Of a DNA stretch of 64,000 nucleotides, positions 34,083-42,407 are shown piece after piece. Both the position numbers and the translations under genes were made by a program. The DNA comes from Woeseiaceae bacterium (GTDB taxonomy: Bacteria; Pseudomonadota; Gammaproteobacteria; Steroidobacterales; Woeseiaceae). The first letter of the stretch is position 1; each line of letters starts with the position of its first letter. The stretch lies in contig JANQGQ010000038.1 in the NCBI GenBank assembly GCA_028277185.1, positions 104,947 through 168,946 on the forward strand, given 5' to 3'. The notes under the pieces are model-generated. The model did no database searches and was not told the DNA's origin. It saw nothing but the letters and a program-made list of their open reading frames with translations.

Positions 34083-34516
34083 GCGCCCGGCGCCGTTGGC
34101 GGCCGATCGACAGCGGCTATCCGGGTGGGTGCCAGACGGCCGCCCAAAAAGGCGGTGGCGGGAATGCCGATAACGGCAAGGATGCCGAACCACAGCGGGT
34201 GCGGTATCGCGACGAGATTGGCCACGGTCGCCGCCAGCAGAATCCCGCCGATGATCGCCGGGTAGACGAGCGACGGCCCGCCCGCTATCCAGCCCGCGAC
34301 GAACGATCCCGCGAAGGCGCCTGCGAGATAGCTGGCAAGCACGAACAGGATAGCCGTGAACGGCAGTGACCGCGTGTACTCGGCAAATGCTTCGGTATCG
34401 CGGATGTTGAGATCGGCCGGTGGCGGATACACGGCGTGTCCGATCGACTGAACGATGGCGATCAGCGCGAAGGCGACGACCATTCCGGCGAGTACGCTAA
34501 GCGCTTTCATCAGCAT
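34079..34516 (-). CDS. Small four-helix membrane protein
   Basis: The 145-residue protein has four predicted membrane helices (about residues 5-25, 55-75, 82-105 and 110-130), including FTAILFVLASYLAGAFAGSFVAGWIAGG. I do not recognise a family. GGGAGAAC precedes ATG 34516. It is 34 bp downstream of the amidohydrolase gene and overlaps the thioesterase gene by 4 bases. Confidence 0.75.
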   Translation of the reverse strand: MLMKALSVLAGMVVAFALIAIVQSIGHAVYPPPADLNIRDTEAFAEYTRSLPFTAILFVLASYLAGAFAGSFVAGWIAGGPSLVYPAIIGGILLAATVANLVAIPHPLWFGILAVIGIPATAFLGGRLAPTRIAAVDRPPTAPGA

Positions 34517-34550
34517 CGCAGTTCTCCCTTGTGCGGCGAGGCCGGTCGAT

Positions 34551-35969
34551 TCATCGATTGCGCCGCGCGAGTTCGGCCTGAATCGCCGCGGCAAGCGCCG
34601 TGGCTTCGTCTCTCACGCGTTCCGTGTCGACGGTCAGCATCGCCCGCTCGCGCATCAGTATCCGGCCGTCGACGACGACCGAGGCGACGTCCTGTTCGTC
34701 GGTGACGTAGACCAGGTGCGACTTGACGTCGTAGGTCGGCACGTGGTGCACGTCGTCGAACGCCACCTGGATCAGGTCGGCGCGCTTGCCGGGTTCGAGC
34801 GAGCCGGTGACGTCGCCGAGACCGATGGCTTCGGCGCCTGCGCTCGTCGCCATGCGCAGGACGACGTCGGCCGGCAGTGCCTCGGGATCCATACGGTCGA
34901 CCTTTTGCAGGAACGCGGCCAGCCGCATTTCCTCCCACATGTCGAGGTCGTTGTTGCTGGCCGCACCGTCGGTGCCGAGCCCGAGACGCACGCCGGCGGC
35001 AAGCATCTTCGTAACCGGCGCCACGCCCGACGCGATCTTCATGTTCGACGTCGGGTTGTGGATGACGCCGACCTCGCGGTCGACGAGGATCGGTATCTCG
35101 TCGTCCGTCGGCCAGACCACGTGCGCGGCGATTGTCGGTCCGTCGAAGAAACCGATGTCCTCGAACAGCTCGATGCTGGTCGTGCCATACGTGTTCTTCG
35201 AATACTCGATCTCGAACGGCGACTCCGACAGGTGAATGCTGATCGGCACACCGAGCTCGTTCGCGGCCTCGCGGGTGGCTTTGAGCTGTTCCGCGTTGAG
35301 CGTGTAGTTGGCATGTGGACCGAAGATCGGCGTTATGCGCGGGTGCCGGTTCTTCCAGCGTTCGACGAAGCCGCGGCCCCGGGCAATGCCGTCGGCGGCG
35401 CTCTCTGCGTCGGGGCTGCGCTGGTCGATGACCGTCGCCGATATCAGCGCGCGCATGCCGCAGTCCTCGACGACCTCTGCGATCGTGTCCGGGTAGTAGT
35501 ACATGTCGACGAAGGTAGTCGTGCCGCCGCGAATCATCTCCCAGCAGGCCAGCTCGGTGCCGATGCGGACGAACTCCGGGTCGACGAATGCGACCTCGGC
35601 CGGAAAGATGTAGTTCTGCAGCCAGTCCATGAGCGCCAGGTCGTCCGCAACCCCGCGCAGGAGCGTCATCGCCGCGTGCGAGTGCCCGTTGACGAGTCCC
35701 GGCATGACGACGCGGTTGCGGCCTTCGAGCGTGTCTCGTGCGCTGTAGCGCGCGTCGATCTCGCTGGCGTCGCCGACCGCGAGGATGATCCCGTCGTCAA
35801 CGGCAATCGCGCCGTTGGCGATCTCAGTCATCGCGGCGTCCATCGTGACGATCGCGTCGCCATAGACGATCAGATCGATCCGTTGTTCCTGACTCTCCGA
35901 TGCGCTGCAGGCGGCAAGGGTCAGCGCCAGCGCGGCGGTCGCTGTCGTCAGGCGGATATCCTTGGGCAT
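34551..35969 (-). CDS. Exported amidohydrolase (SAH/MTA/adenosine deaminase-like)
   Basis: The 472-residue protein belongs to the amidohydrolase superfamily, MtaD/SsnA/TrzN group. It has the metal-binding HSH (H96, H98 in PGLVNGHSHAAMTLLRG), a later metal-ligand region in IFGPHANYTLN and the D in LGLGTDGAASNNDLDMWEE. Related enzymes deaminate S-adenosylhomocysteine, methylthioadenosine or adenosine. Unusually, the start MPKDIRL is followed by a signal peptide and lipobox LAAC (C21), so the enzyme would act outside the cytoplasm. It is divergent from the PhyH/deoA operon within a nucleoside island, which makes periplasmic purine nucleoside deamination plausible. Confidence 0.85.
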   Translation of the reverse strand: MPKDIRLTTATAALALTLAACSASESQEQRIDLIVYGDAIVTMDAAMTEIANGAIAVDDGIILAVGDASEIDARYSARDTLEGRNRVVMPGLVNGHSHAAMTLLRGVADDLALMDWLQNYIFPAEVAFVDPEFVRIGTELACWEMIRGGTTTFVDMYYYPDTIAEVVEDCGMRALISATVIDQRSPDAESAADGIARGRGFVERWKNRHPRITPIFGPHANYTLNAEQLKATREAANELGVPISIHLSESPFEIEYSKNTYGTTSIELFEDIGFFDGPTIAAHVVWPTDDEIPILVDREVGVIHNPTSNMKIASGVAPVTKMLAAGVRLGLGTDGAASNNDLDMWEEMRLAAFLQKVDRMDPEALPADVVLRMATSAGAEAIGLGDVTGSLEPGKRADLIQVAFDDVHHVPTYDVKSHLVYVTDEQDVASVVVDGRILMRERAMLTVDTERVRDEATALAAAIQAELARRNR

Positions 35970-36131
35970 ACCGTTCAGCCGGATCGAAAAAAGGGGCCGC
36001 ATTGTAGCACCCTGTTTATGGCGCGCCCCGGCGGCGACTACGTTGTCGGAGCCGTGAACGGCGCTAACAGATGTTCTCCTCGCGCCTGGTTGCCGTTACG
36101 ATGCATTCTTCGAACTGCTCGTAGCGGCTCC

Positions 36132-37037
36132 ATGGTGTTTTCGAAGCGTGTACCCCGACATCCTGCGCCCGACGGCGGCCGGCTCAGCCCGGAAATGCTC
36201 CGGGATTTCGCTGCCGCCGGCGTGTTGGTGCTGGACGGTTTCGTCGCCGATACCGCCTGCAACGCATTGCGTGCACGCGTCAGGGAAATCGTCGATCGTT
36301 TCGATCCGGCGACCGTGCAGAGCGTGTTCTCGACGACCGATCAGACTCAGCTTGCCGATCGTTACTTCCTCGAGTCCGGCGACAAGATCCGGTTTTTTCT
36401 CGAGGCCGACGCGTTCGACGCCGCCGGCAAACTGCGCGGGGACAAGCTCGATTGCCTCAACAAGATCGGCCATGCGCTGCACGATCTCGATCCGGTATTC
36501 GACCGCTTCTCGCGGACGCCCGAACTCGCCGAGCTGGTGCGGCGGCTCGGGTTTGCGGATCCCGGCATCATCCAGTCCATGTACATCTTCAAGCCCCCGC
36601 GGATCGGCGGCGAAGTGCTGTGTCACCAGGACTCGACGTACATCTATACCGAGCCCGAGTCCTGCGTGGGTTTCTGGTTCGCGCTCGAGGATGCCACGCC
36701 CGACAACGGCTGCCTCGAGTTCATTCCCGGCGCGCATCGGGGTCCGCTAAAGGCTCGCAACCGCCTCATGCCCGACGGCAGGAGCGTAACCGAGACGCTG
36801 GATTCCTCGCCGTGGCCGACCGATGAGCGCGTCATCGTGCCGGCGGACAAGGGCACGCTCGTGATCTTCAGCGGCCGGGCCCCGCATCTGAGCGGCCCGA
36901 ACCGCTCGGCACGCTCCCGGCATGCCTACACGCTGCACGTAATCGACAAGGCATGTCGCTACCCGGCCGACAACTGGCTGCAGCGCCCGGACCTGAAGCT
37001 TCGCGGTTTCGACGATACATGCTGTTCACCGACGTAA
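36132..37037 (+). CDS. Phytanoyl-CoA dioxygenase-family oxygenase in the deoA operon
   Basis: The 301-residue protein has the jelly-roll iron/2-oxoglutarate oxygenase fold. The iron ligands are visible as H165-x-D167 (CHQDSTY) and H252 (GRAPHLSGPN), and the 2-oxoglutarate arginine is R263 (SRHAY). PhyH-type enzymes hydroxylate varied small molecules. The gene overlaps deoA by 19 bases in a different frame and is divergent from the exported amidohydrolase, so a role in nucleoside, nucleobase or modified-nucleoside oxidation is a reasonable guess. The chosen start ATG 36132 follows a gap without promoter-like text. The open frame upstream is not protein-like. Confidence 0.82.
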   Translation: MVFSKRVPRHPAPDGGRLSPEMLRDFAAAGVLVLDGFVADTACNALRARVREIVDRFDPATVQSVFSTTDQTQLADRYFLESGDKIRFFLEADAFDAAGKLRGDKLDCLNKIGHALHDLDPVFDRFSRTPELAELVRRLGFADPGIIQSMYIFKPPRIGGEVLCHQDSTYIYTEPESCVGFWFALEDATPDNGCLEFIPGAHRGPLKARNRLMPDGRSVTETLDSSPWPTDERVIVPADKGTLVIFSGRAPHLSGPNRSARSRHAYTLHVIDKACRYPADNWLQRPDLKLRGFDDTCCSPT

Positions 37038-38341
37038 TCCGCGCCAAGCGCGACGGCGCGGCATTGAGCCGCGAGCAGATCGACTTCTTCGTCGCCGGAC
37101 TCACCGACTCGAGCATCCCCGCCGAGCAGGTATCCGCGCTGGCGATGGCGATTTTCCTCAACTCGATGAGCTTCGACGAGACGGCCGCACTGACGCTCGG
37201 CATGGCGCGTTCCGGAACGGTCCTCGACTGGACCTCTGCCGGTCTCGACGGCCCGGTGGTCGACAAGCATTCGACGGGCGGCGTCGGCGACAAGGTGTCC
37301 TTCCTGCTTGCGCCCATCGTTGCAGCCTGCGGCGCCTGCGTGCCGATGATCTCGGGCCGCGGGCTCGGCCATACGGGCGGCACGACCGACAAGGCGGAGA
37401 GCATCCCGGGCTATGCGGCAACGCCGGACTTCGATACGTTCCGGCAGGTCGTCGCCGACGTCGGCTGCGCGATCATCGGTCAGACGAGCGACCTGGCGCC
37501 GGCCGATCGGCGCTTCTATGCGATCCGCGACGTCACCGGCACGGTCGAGTCGATCCCGCTGATCACAGCCTCGATTCTGTCGAAGAAAATCGCCGCGGGC
37601 CTCGGGAGCCTCGTGATGGACGTCAAGGTCGGCAGCGGCGCCTTCATGGAGAGCGAAGCGCGCGCCCGTGAGCTTGCCACGAGCATCATACGCACCGCGG
37701 CGGCGGCCGGTCTGCCGACCCGGGCCTTACTAACGGACATGAACCAGGTGCTGGGCCAAAGCGCGGGCAACGCGCTCGAGATCGCCGAGTCCGTTCGCTA
37801 TCTCCGCAACGACTACCGGGAGCCCCGGCTCGACGACGTCGTGCTGAGTCTGTGTGCGGAAATGCTCGTGATCTCGGGCGTCGAAACGGACCGTGCGACC
37901 GCGCGTCGCCGCTCGGGCGAGGCGGTTACGAGCGGGCGCGCCGCCGAGGTCTTTGCGCGCATGGTTGCGGCGCTGGGCGGGCCCGCCGACTTCGTCGACG
38001 CTTTCGAGCGGTATTTGCCGGCTGCGCCGGTGAAACGCCCGGTCCATCTGGACGGCTACCTCGCCGCGATGGACACCCGGGCGATAGGCAATGCAGTTAT
38101 TGAGCTCGGCGGCGGCCGCCGCGTCGTTGGCGAGAAGCTGGACCTGTCGGTCGGTTTCGAGCAGGTCGCGGCCGTGGGTCAGAGACTCGATGCGACAACT
38201 CCCCTGGCGGTCGTCCACGCCGCTTCCGAAGCCGATGCCCGGAGCGCGGAAAGCCGACTCGTCGCCGCCATTACGCTCGCTGACGAGCCCCCCCGCGAAC
38301 GTCCGACGATTGTCGACGTTTTGACCGGCGAGCCTGCTTGA
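37019..38341 (+). CDS. deoA: Thymidine phosphorylase
   Basis: The 440-residue enzyme splits thymidine and deoxyuridine with phosphate to base plus deoxyribose 1-phosphate. It has the family's signature VDKHSTGGVGDKVSFLLAPI near residues 80-99 and the GHTGGTTDKAESIPGY phosphate loop. All three domains are present and the length is normal. It overlaps the PhyH gene by 19 bases, and the second CNT gene follows 56 bp later. The ATG 37019 start gives the family-typical MLFTDVIRAKRDG opening. Confidence 0.97.
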   Translation: MLFTDVIRAKRDGAALSREQIDFFVAGLTDSSIPAEQVSALAMAIFLNSMSFDETAALTLGMARSGTVLDWTSAGLDGPVVDKHSTGGVGDKVSFLLAPIVAACGACVPMISGRGLGHTGGTTDKAESIPGYAATPDFDTFRQVVADVGCAIIGQTSDLAPADRRFYAIRDVTGTVESIPLITASILSKKIAAGLGSLVMDVKVGSGAFMESEARARELATSIIRTAAAAGLPTRALLTDMNQVLGQSAGNALEIAESVRYLRNDYREPRLDDVVLSLCAEMLVISGVETDRATARRRSGEAVTSGRAAEVFARMVAALGGPADFVDAFERYLPAAPVKRPVHLDGYLAAMDTRAIGNAVIELGGGRRVVGEKLDLSVGFEQVAAVGQRLDATTPLAVVHAASEADARSAESRLVAAITLADEPPRERPTIVDVLTGEPA

Positions 38342-38397
38342 CGCTACTGTGACGCGTCGCGTGCCGGCGCGATACGACAAAAGAATAACCAGGAACC

Positions 38398-39624
38398 ATG
38401 TCAGCCAAGCTAATCGGACTCGTCGGGATCGTCGTGATCCTCGGACTCGCGGTGCTGTTCTCGAGCAACCGGAGAGCGATCAATCTGCGGATCGTCGGCG
38501 CGGCTTTCGCACTTCAGGTCACGCTGGCGGCGCTGATTCTGTACGTGCCGGCCGGGCAGGCCGTCATCGACTGGCTGAGCAGCGGCGTACTCAAGGTCAT
38601 TGGCTATTCGCAGGCCGGCATCGACATGGTGTTCGGCCCGCTCGGCGACGTGGAAACGGTCGGTTTCAGCTTCGCCATCAACGTGCTGCCGATCATCATC
38701 TTCTTTTCCGCACTGATGTCGGTCCTCTATCACATCGGCGTGATGCAGTTCGTCGTCAAGATCATTGGCGGCGGCCTGCGCGCGGTGATCGGCACCGGGA
38801 CCGTCGAGTCTCTAAACGCCGCGGCGAACATCTTCGTCGGCCAGACGGAGGCGCCGCTCGTCGTCAGGCCCTACCTCAAGGGCCTCACCGAGGCGCAGAT
38901 GTTCGCCGTGATGACGTCCGGACTCGCGTCCGTCGCGGGCACGGTTCTCGCCGCCTATGTCCTGCTCGGCGCAGAGCTCAAGTATCTGCTTGCCGCAAGC
39001 TTCATGGCGGCACCGGGCGGGCTGCTCATGGCGAAGATCATCATGCCGGATCCGACCGACGCGGCTCCGGCGCAGCGGAACGAAAAACTCGAGATGGAGG
39101 CAAGCAAGCACGAGAACGTCATCCTCGCGGCGGCTGTCGGTGCAAGCGACGGGCTGCGACTTGCGGTCAATATCGGAGCGATGCTGATCGCGTTCGTCGC
39201 GTTGATCGCCCTATTCAACGGCGTGGTGGGAGGTATCGCCGGCTTGTTCGGTTACACGCTGACGCTGGAAATGCTCCTCGGCTGGCTGTTTTCGCCGCTC
39301 ATGTTCCTGCTCGGCGTGCCCTGGGCCGAGGCGCAGGCGGCCGGCGCGCTGTTCGGCGAAAAGCTGATCCTCAACGAATTCGTGGCCTTTACCCATCTCA
39401 ACGACTACCTCGCCGGCATGAGCGAGCGCACGCGCGCGATCGCGACGTTCTCGCTATGCGGATTCGCGAACCTGTCGTCGATTGCGATACTGCTCGGCGG
39501 GCTGGGCGTGCTCGTTCCCGAAAAACGCGGGCTGATCGCGCGTTTCGGACTGCGCGCCGTCGCGGCCGGCTCGCTGTCGAATCTCATGAGCGCGGCGCTT
39601 GCAGGCCTGCTGCTGACGTTTTAG
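38398..39624 (+). CDS. Concentrative nucleoside transporter, second copy
   Basis: The 408-residue CNT transporter is a paralog of the one at 30660, sharing most of the membrane helices and [18 protein letters not shown], the canonical substrate-binding hairpin. The second hairpin LNEFVAF is near residue 324. It would import pyrimidine or purine nucleosides with a cation. It sits inside the deoA-nucleoside hydrolase-ribokinase operon (3 bp gap to the next gene). AGGAACC precedes ATG 38398. Confidence 0.95.
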   Translation: MSAKLIGLVGIVVILGLAVLFSSNRRAINLRIVGAAFALQVTLAALILYVPAGQAVIDWLSSGVLKVIGYSQAGIDMVFGPLGDVETVGFSFAINVLPIIIFFSALMSVLYHIGVMQFVVKIIGGGLRAVIGTGTVESLNAAANIFVGQTEAPLVVRPYLKGLTEAQMFAVMTSGLASVAGTVLAAYVLLGAELKYLLAASFMAAPGGLLMAKIIMPDPTDAAPAQRNEKLEMEASKHENVILAAAVGASDGLRLAVNIGAMLIAFVALIALFNGVVGGIAGLFGYTLTLEMLLGWLFSPLMFLLGVPWAEAQAAGALFGEKLILNEFVAFTHLNDYLAGMSERTRAIATFSLCGFANLSSIAILLGGLGVLVPEKRGLIARFGLRAVAAGSLSNLMSAALAGLLLTF

Positions 39625-39627
39625 AGA

Positions 39628-40572
39628 ATGCCGCGCCGCAAGGTGATCATCGATTGCGACCCCGGGCAGGACGACGCCGTCGCATTGTTCCTCGCCTTCG
39701 CCGCCCGCGATGAGCTCGATTTGCTGGGCGTTACGACGGTGGCCGGCAACGTGCCGCTCGCGCTGACGCAGCGCAACGCGCGCATGATGTGCGACATCGC
39801 CGGAGTTGCCGACGTGCCCGTTCATGCCGGCGCTGCGGAGCCCCTCGAGCTCCGTCTCGAAACGGCCGAGGCGATTCACGGCAAAACCGGCATCGACGGT
39901 GTGGATGTCTTCGAGCCGCGGACACCGCTTGCTTCCGACGATGCGGTGAGCTTCATCGTCGATACCCTGCTCAGGTCCGGGCCGGACTCCGTCACGCTGG
40001 TCCCGACGGGGCCCATGACCAATATCGCCGCCGCCATCCGGCAGGAGCCCGCGATTCTGGGGAGCGTCCGTGAAATCGTGTTGATGGGCGGCGCCATGCG
40101 CGAAGGCGGCAATCGTTCGCCTTCAGCCGAGTTCAACGTACTCGTCGATCCGCACGCCGCCGCGATCGTCTTCGACTGCGGGCGGCCGGTGGTCGCGATG
40201 GGCCTCGACGTGACGCATCAGGTTCTGTCGACGCGGGAGCGGGTCGCGCGCATCCAGGCGCTCGACAATCCGGTCGCGCGGGCGACGGCCGGCATGCTCG
40301 GCTTTTTTCACCGCCACGATACGGAGAAGTACGGCAGCGAAGGCGCGCCGCTTCACGATCCATGCACGATCGCGTATCTCCTCGCGCCGGGCCTCTTCGA
40401 AGGCAAGCTATGCAACGTGACCGTCGAGACCGGATCGCCGCTCACGCGCGGCCACACGGCCGTCGACTTCTGGCACGTTACCGACCGGCCGCACAATGCA
40501 CTGTGGATGCATTCGGTCGACGCCGACGGTTTCTACGAATTGCTGACCGGGCGCCTCGCGCGTTTCGGTTGA
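39628..40572 (+). CDS. Nucleoside hydrolase (IunH-type)
   Basis: The 314-residue protein has the calcium-binding DxDxxxDD motif IIDCDPGQDDAVALF at the start, a second metal-site loop (PTGPMTNIAAAI) and EFNVLVDPHAAAIVF, which are signatures of inosine-uridine nucleoside N-ribohydrolases. It hydrolyses nucleosides to base plus ribose, and the ribose would go to the ribokinase encoded 9 bp downstream. It is cytoplasmic (no signal peptide). The length is standard. The exact base preference is not determinable. Confidence 0.95.
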   Translation: MPRRKVIIDCDPGQDDAVALFLAFAARDELDLLGVTTVAGNVPLALTQRNARMMCDIAGVADVPVHAGAAEPLELRLETAEAIHGKTGIDGVDVFEPRTPLASDDAVSFIVDTLLRSGPDSVTLVPTGPMTNIAAAIRQEPAILGSVREIVLMGGAMREGGNRSPSAEFNVLVDPHAAAIVFDCGRPVVAMGLDVTHQVLSTRERVARIQALDNPVARATAGMLGFFHRHDTEKYGSEGAPLHDPCTIAYLLAPGLFEGKLCNVTVETGSPLTRGHTAVDFWHVTDRPHNALWMHSVDADGFYELLTGRLARFG

Positions 40573-40580
40573 GGTCTCCT

Positions 40581-41435
40581 ATGCTGCACGCGCTCGTCGT
40601 CGGTTCGGTCAATCTCGATCTCGCAGCCCGCGTGGCCCGCCTGCCGCTGCCGGGGGAAACGGTCAGCGGGGCGACGCTCGAATACTTTCCGGGCGGCAAG
40701 GGCGGGAACCAGGCCCTTGCCGCACGGCGTCTCGGCGCACGGGTTTCGCTTTGTGCCGCGGTCGGGACGGACGGTCACGCCGACGATGCACTCGCGCTGC
40801 TTGCGGCGGGAGGCGTCGATCTGACGGCGGTAGAGCGAATCGATTCGCGGCCGACCGGCCTTGCGATGATCGCCGTGACGCCCGAGGGCGACAACCAGAT
40901 CGTCGTGGCGCCGGGCGCCAACAAGGCGCTGGCCGTGCGCGGGGACCGGCTGCCGGACGCGGATCTCTTAATCTGTCAGCTCGAAACGCCGGCCGCGGTA
41001 GTAGCCGACATCGTCACGAGCTTCGAGGGTTTTGTGTGCGTCAACCTGGCGCCGGCACGCGAGGTGGATGTCGTCGTGCTGCAGCGTGCCGACCTGCTCG
41101 TCGTCAACGAGACCGAAGCGGCCTGGTACGGCGACTCGCTGCTTGCCGCAAACGGTTTCGTCGCCACGACATACGGCGCCGACGGCGCAGCGCTGGCCCG
41201 CAACGGCGTGATCCTGGCCGAGGCGACCCCGCCCGCGGTGCAGGCCGTGGACTCTACCGGCGCCGGCGACACCTTCACCGCCGCACTGGCGCTCGGTTTG
41301 GCGGCGGGACGGGCCGCGCCCGACGCTTTGCGTTATGCCTGCGCGGCGGGTGCGCTGGCGACGACGAGGCGGGGCGCGCAGCCGTCGCTGCCATCGGCCG
41401 GGGAAGTGCGGCGTCTCCTGGAACGGTCCCCGTAG
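40581..41435 (+). CDS. rbsK: Ribokinase (PfkB family)
   Basis: The 284-residue sugar kinase has the PfkB opening VVGSVNLDLAARVARLPLPGET with the GGKGGNQALAA substrate motif. The ATP/anion-hole motif VDSTGAGDTFTAAL is near residue 223. It phosphorylates ribose to ribose 5-phosphate, matching the nucleoside hydrolase just upstream. It is slightly shorter than E. coli RbsK (about 309). GAGG precedes ATG 40581. It ends 18 bp from the convergent cdd gene. Confidence 0.92.
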   Translation: MLHALVVGSVNLDLAARVARLPLPGETVSGATLEYFPGGKGGNQALAARRLGARVSLCAAVGTDGHADDALALLAAGGVDLTAVERIDSRPTGLAMIAVTPEGDNQIVVAPGANKALAVRGDRLPDADLLICQLETPAAVVADIVTSFEGFVCVNLAPAREVDVVVLQRADLLVVNETEAAWYGDSLLAANGFVATTYGADGAALARNGVILAEATPPAVQAVDSTGAGDTFTAALALGLAAGRAAPDALRYACAAGALATTRRGAQPSLPSAGEVRRLLERSP

Positions 41436-41453
41436 TCGGCCGCCGACCGGCCG

Positions 41454-41858
41454 CTAGTCCGGCGGCAGCCGGAACGACATCGGCAGGAGCTCTGCAAGCG
41501 AGTACTCCGCCCAGTCGCCGCTGTCGTCGATCATGAGTATCCGCGTGGTCTCGTCGGCGAATTCGGCGATGCGCTGGCGGCAGCCGCCGCAGGGCGTGCA
41601 GGTATTCAGCTCGTCGAAGCCGCCGGCGACCACGATTGTCTGTATCCGCCGGCCGCCGGCGACCGCCATCGCAGCAATGGCGCCGGCTTCGGCACAGCTT
41701 CCGAGGGGATAAGTCCCATTCTCGACGTTGCAGCCGATGTGGATCTCGCCGCGCTCGTCGAGCAGCGCGCAGCCGACGCGATATCCCGAGTAGCGGGCAT
41801 AGGCGCGAAGCCGTGCACGTTTTGCGGTTTCGATGAGCTGGGCGTCGCTTACGGTCAC
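41454..41858 (-). CDS. cdd: Cytidine deaminase (homotetramer type)
   Basis: The 134-residue protein has the zinc site of short cytidine deaminases: C55-A-E57 (NVENGTYPLGSCAE) and C90-x2-C93 (CTPCGGCRQ). It converts cytidine/deoxycytidine to uridine/deoxyuridine, which DeoA and the nucleoside hydrolase can then use. GTG 41858 has GGAG five bases upstream. The length fits the homotetrameric class. It is convergent with rbsK. Confidence 0.94.
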   Translation of the reverse strand: MTVSDAQLIETAKRARLRAYARYSGYRVGCALLDERGEIHIGCNVENGTYPLGSCAEAGAIAAMAVAGGRRIQTIVVAGGFDELNTCTPCGGCRQRIAEFADETTRILMIDDSGDWAEYSLAELLPMSFRLPPD

Positions 41859-42407
41859 GGCGGCTCCGGAGGCTTGAGTGGCTGGTGTCGGGGAGCTTAC
41901 CCGGCGCGGCTCACGGCGCCAACGCGGGGCGCGGATTGCCGTTGTTTTGGCGCAACACCGAGTGGCCGGGTCCGCCAGCACCCTGGCCGCAACGCATCCG
42001 TCCGCGGGCAGGGCTGTCGCCCTTCGGCAGTGAGTGCGGCGTCATGCCTCGATCCGATAGCGAGTGTTTCTGTTTTGTTAACAAGAATTTAGCGGAAAAA
42101 GCCCGAAATCAGGCCAATTATCGCGCCGGGGCCTCGTTCGGGCTCCGTCCGCGAGGACACGGGCGCACGCCCGGGATGACACGATACCGCCCGCAATTCG
42201 ACATGAAACTGTAACCAAACTGGCTTACCTTAGCGTTGCTTGGTCGCCACGGACTCCCGTCAAACGGCCCGGCAATTCTCTTTTCTGGCGTTTCGCGCGT
42301 CCCGAAGAGCCGTCAACAATAAGAACGATCATCCACTCGTTTTCTTTAAGCAAAACCTTGCGGGCATTGCGCTCGCACAGCACTCAAGAACAGGGGTTCT
42401 TACAGAA
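41859..42407. other. 549-bp intergenic region upstream of the island receptor
   Basis: No convincing gene lies here. It includes the perfect palindrome TTGTTAACAA at 42075-42084 in a locally AT-rich stretch, and a Pho-box-like repeat at 42198-42226. The rest is GC-rich and featureless to my eye. A long 5' leader of about 170 nt probably precedes the receptor's ATG 42408. Confidence 0.5.
42198..42226 (+). promoter_or_regulatory. Weak Pho-box-like repeat upstream of the TonB receptor
   Basis: TCGACAT (42198), CTGTAAC (42209) and CTGGCTT (42220) are spaced 11 bp and match the 7-4-7-4-7 geometry of PhoB sites, but each unit has two or three mismatches to CTGTCAT. I rate it as suggestive only. 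Confidence 0.3.

Noticed and set aside
34455..36131. Extended upstream frame of the PhyH gene
   Set aside because: It is antisense to the amidohydrolase gene and has no protein-like text. PhyH starts at ATG 36132.
41859..41981. Extended upstream frame of cdd (to 41981)
   Set aside because: The N-terminal 41 codons have no cytidine-deaminase-like sequence, and GTG 41858 has its own ribosome site.
42075..42084. TTGTTAACAA palindrome as a firm regulator site
   Set aside because: Ten bases of symmetry are expected by chance in a window of this size, and no second copy near the other island promoters was seen.
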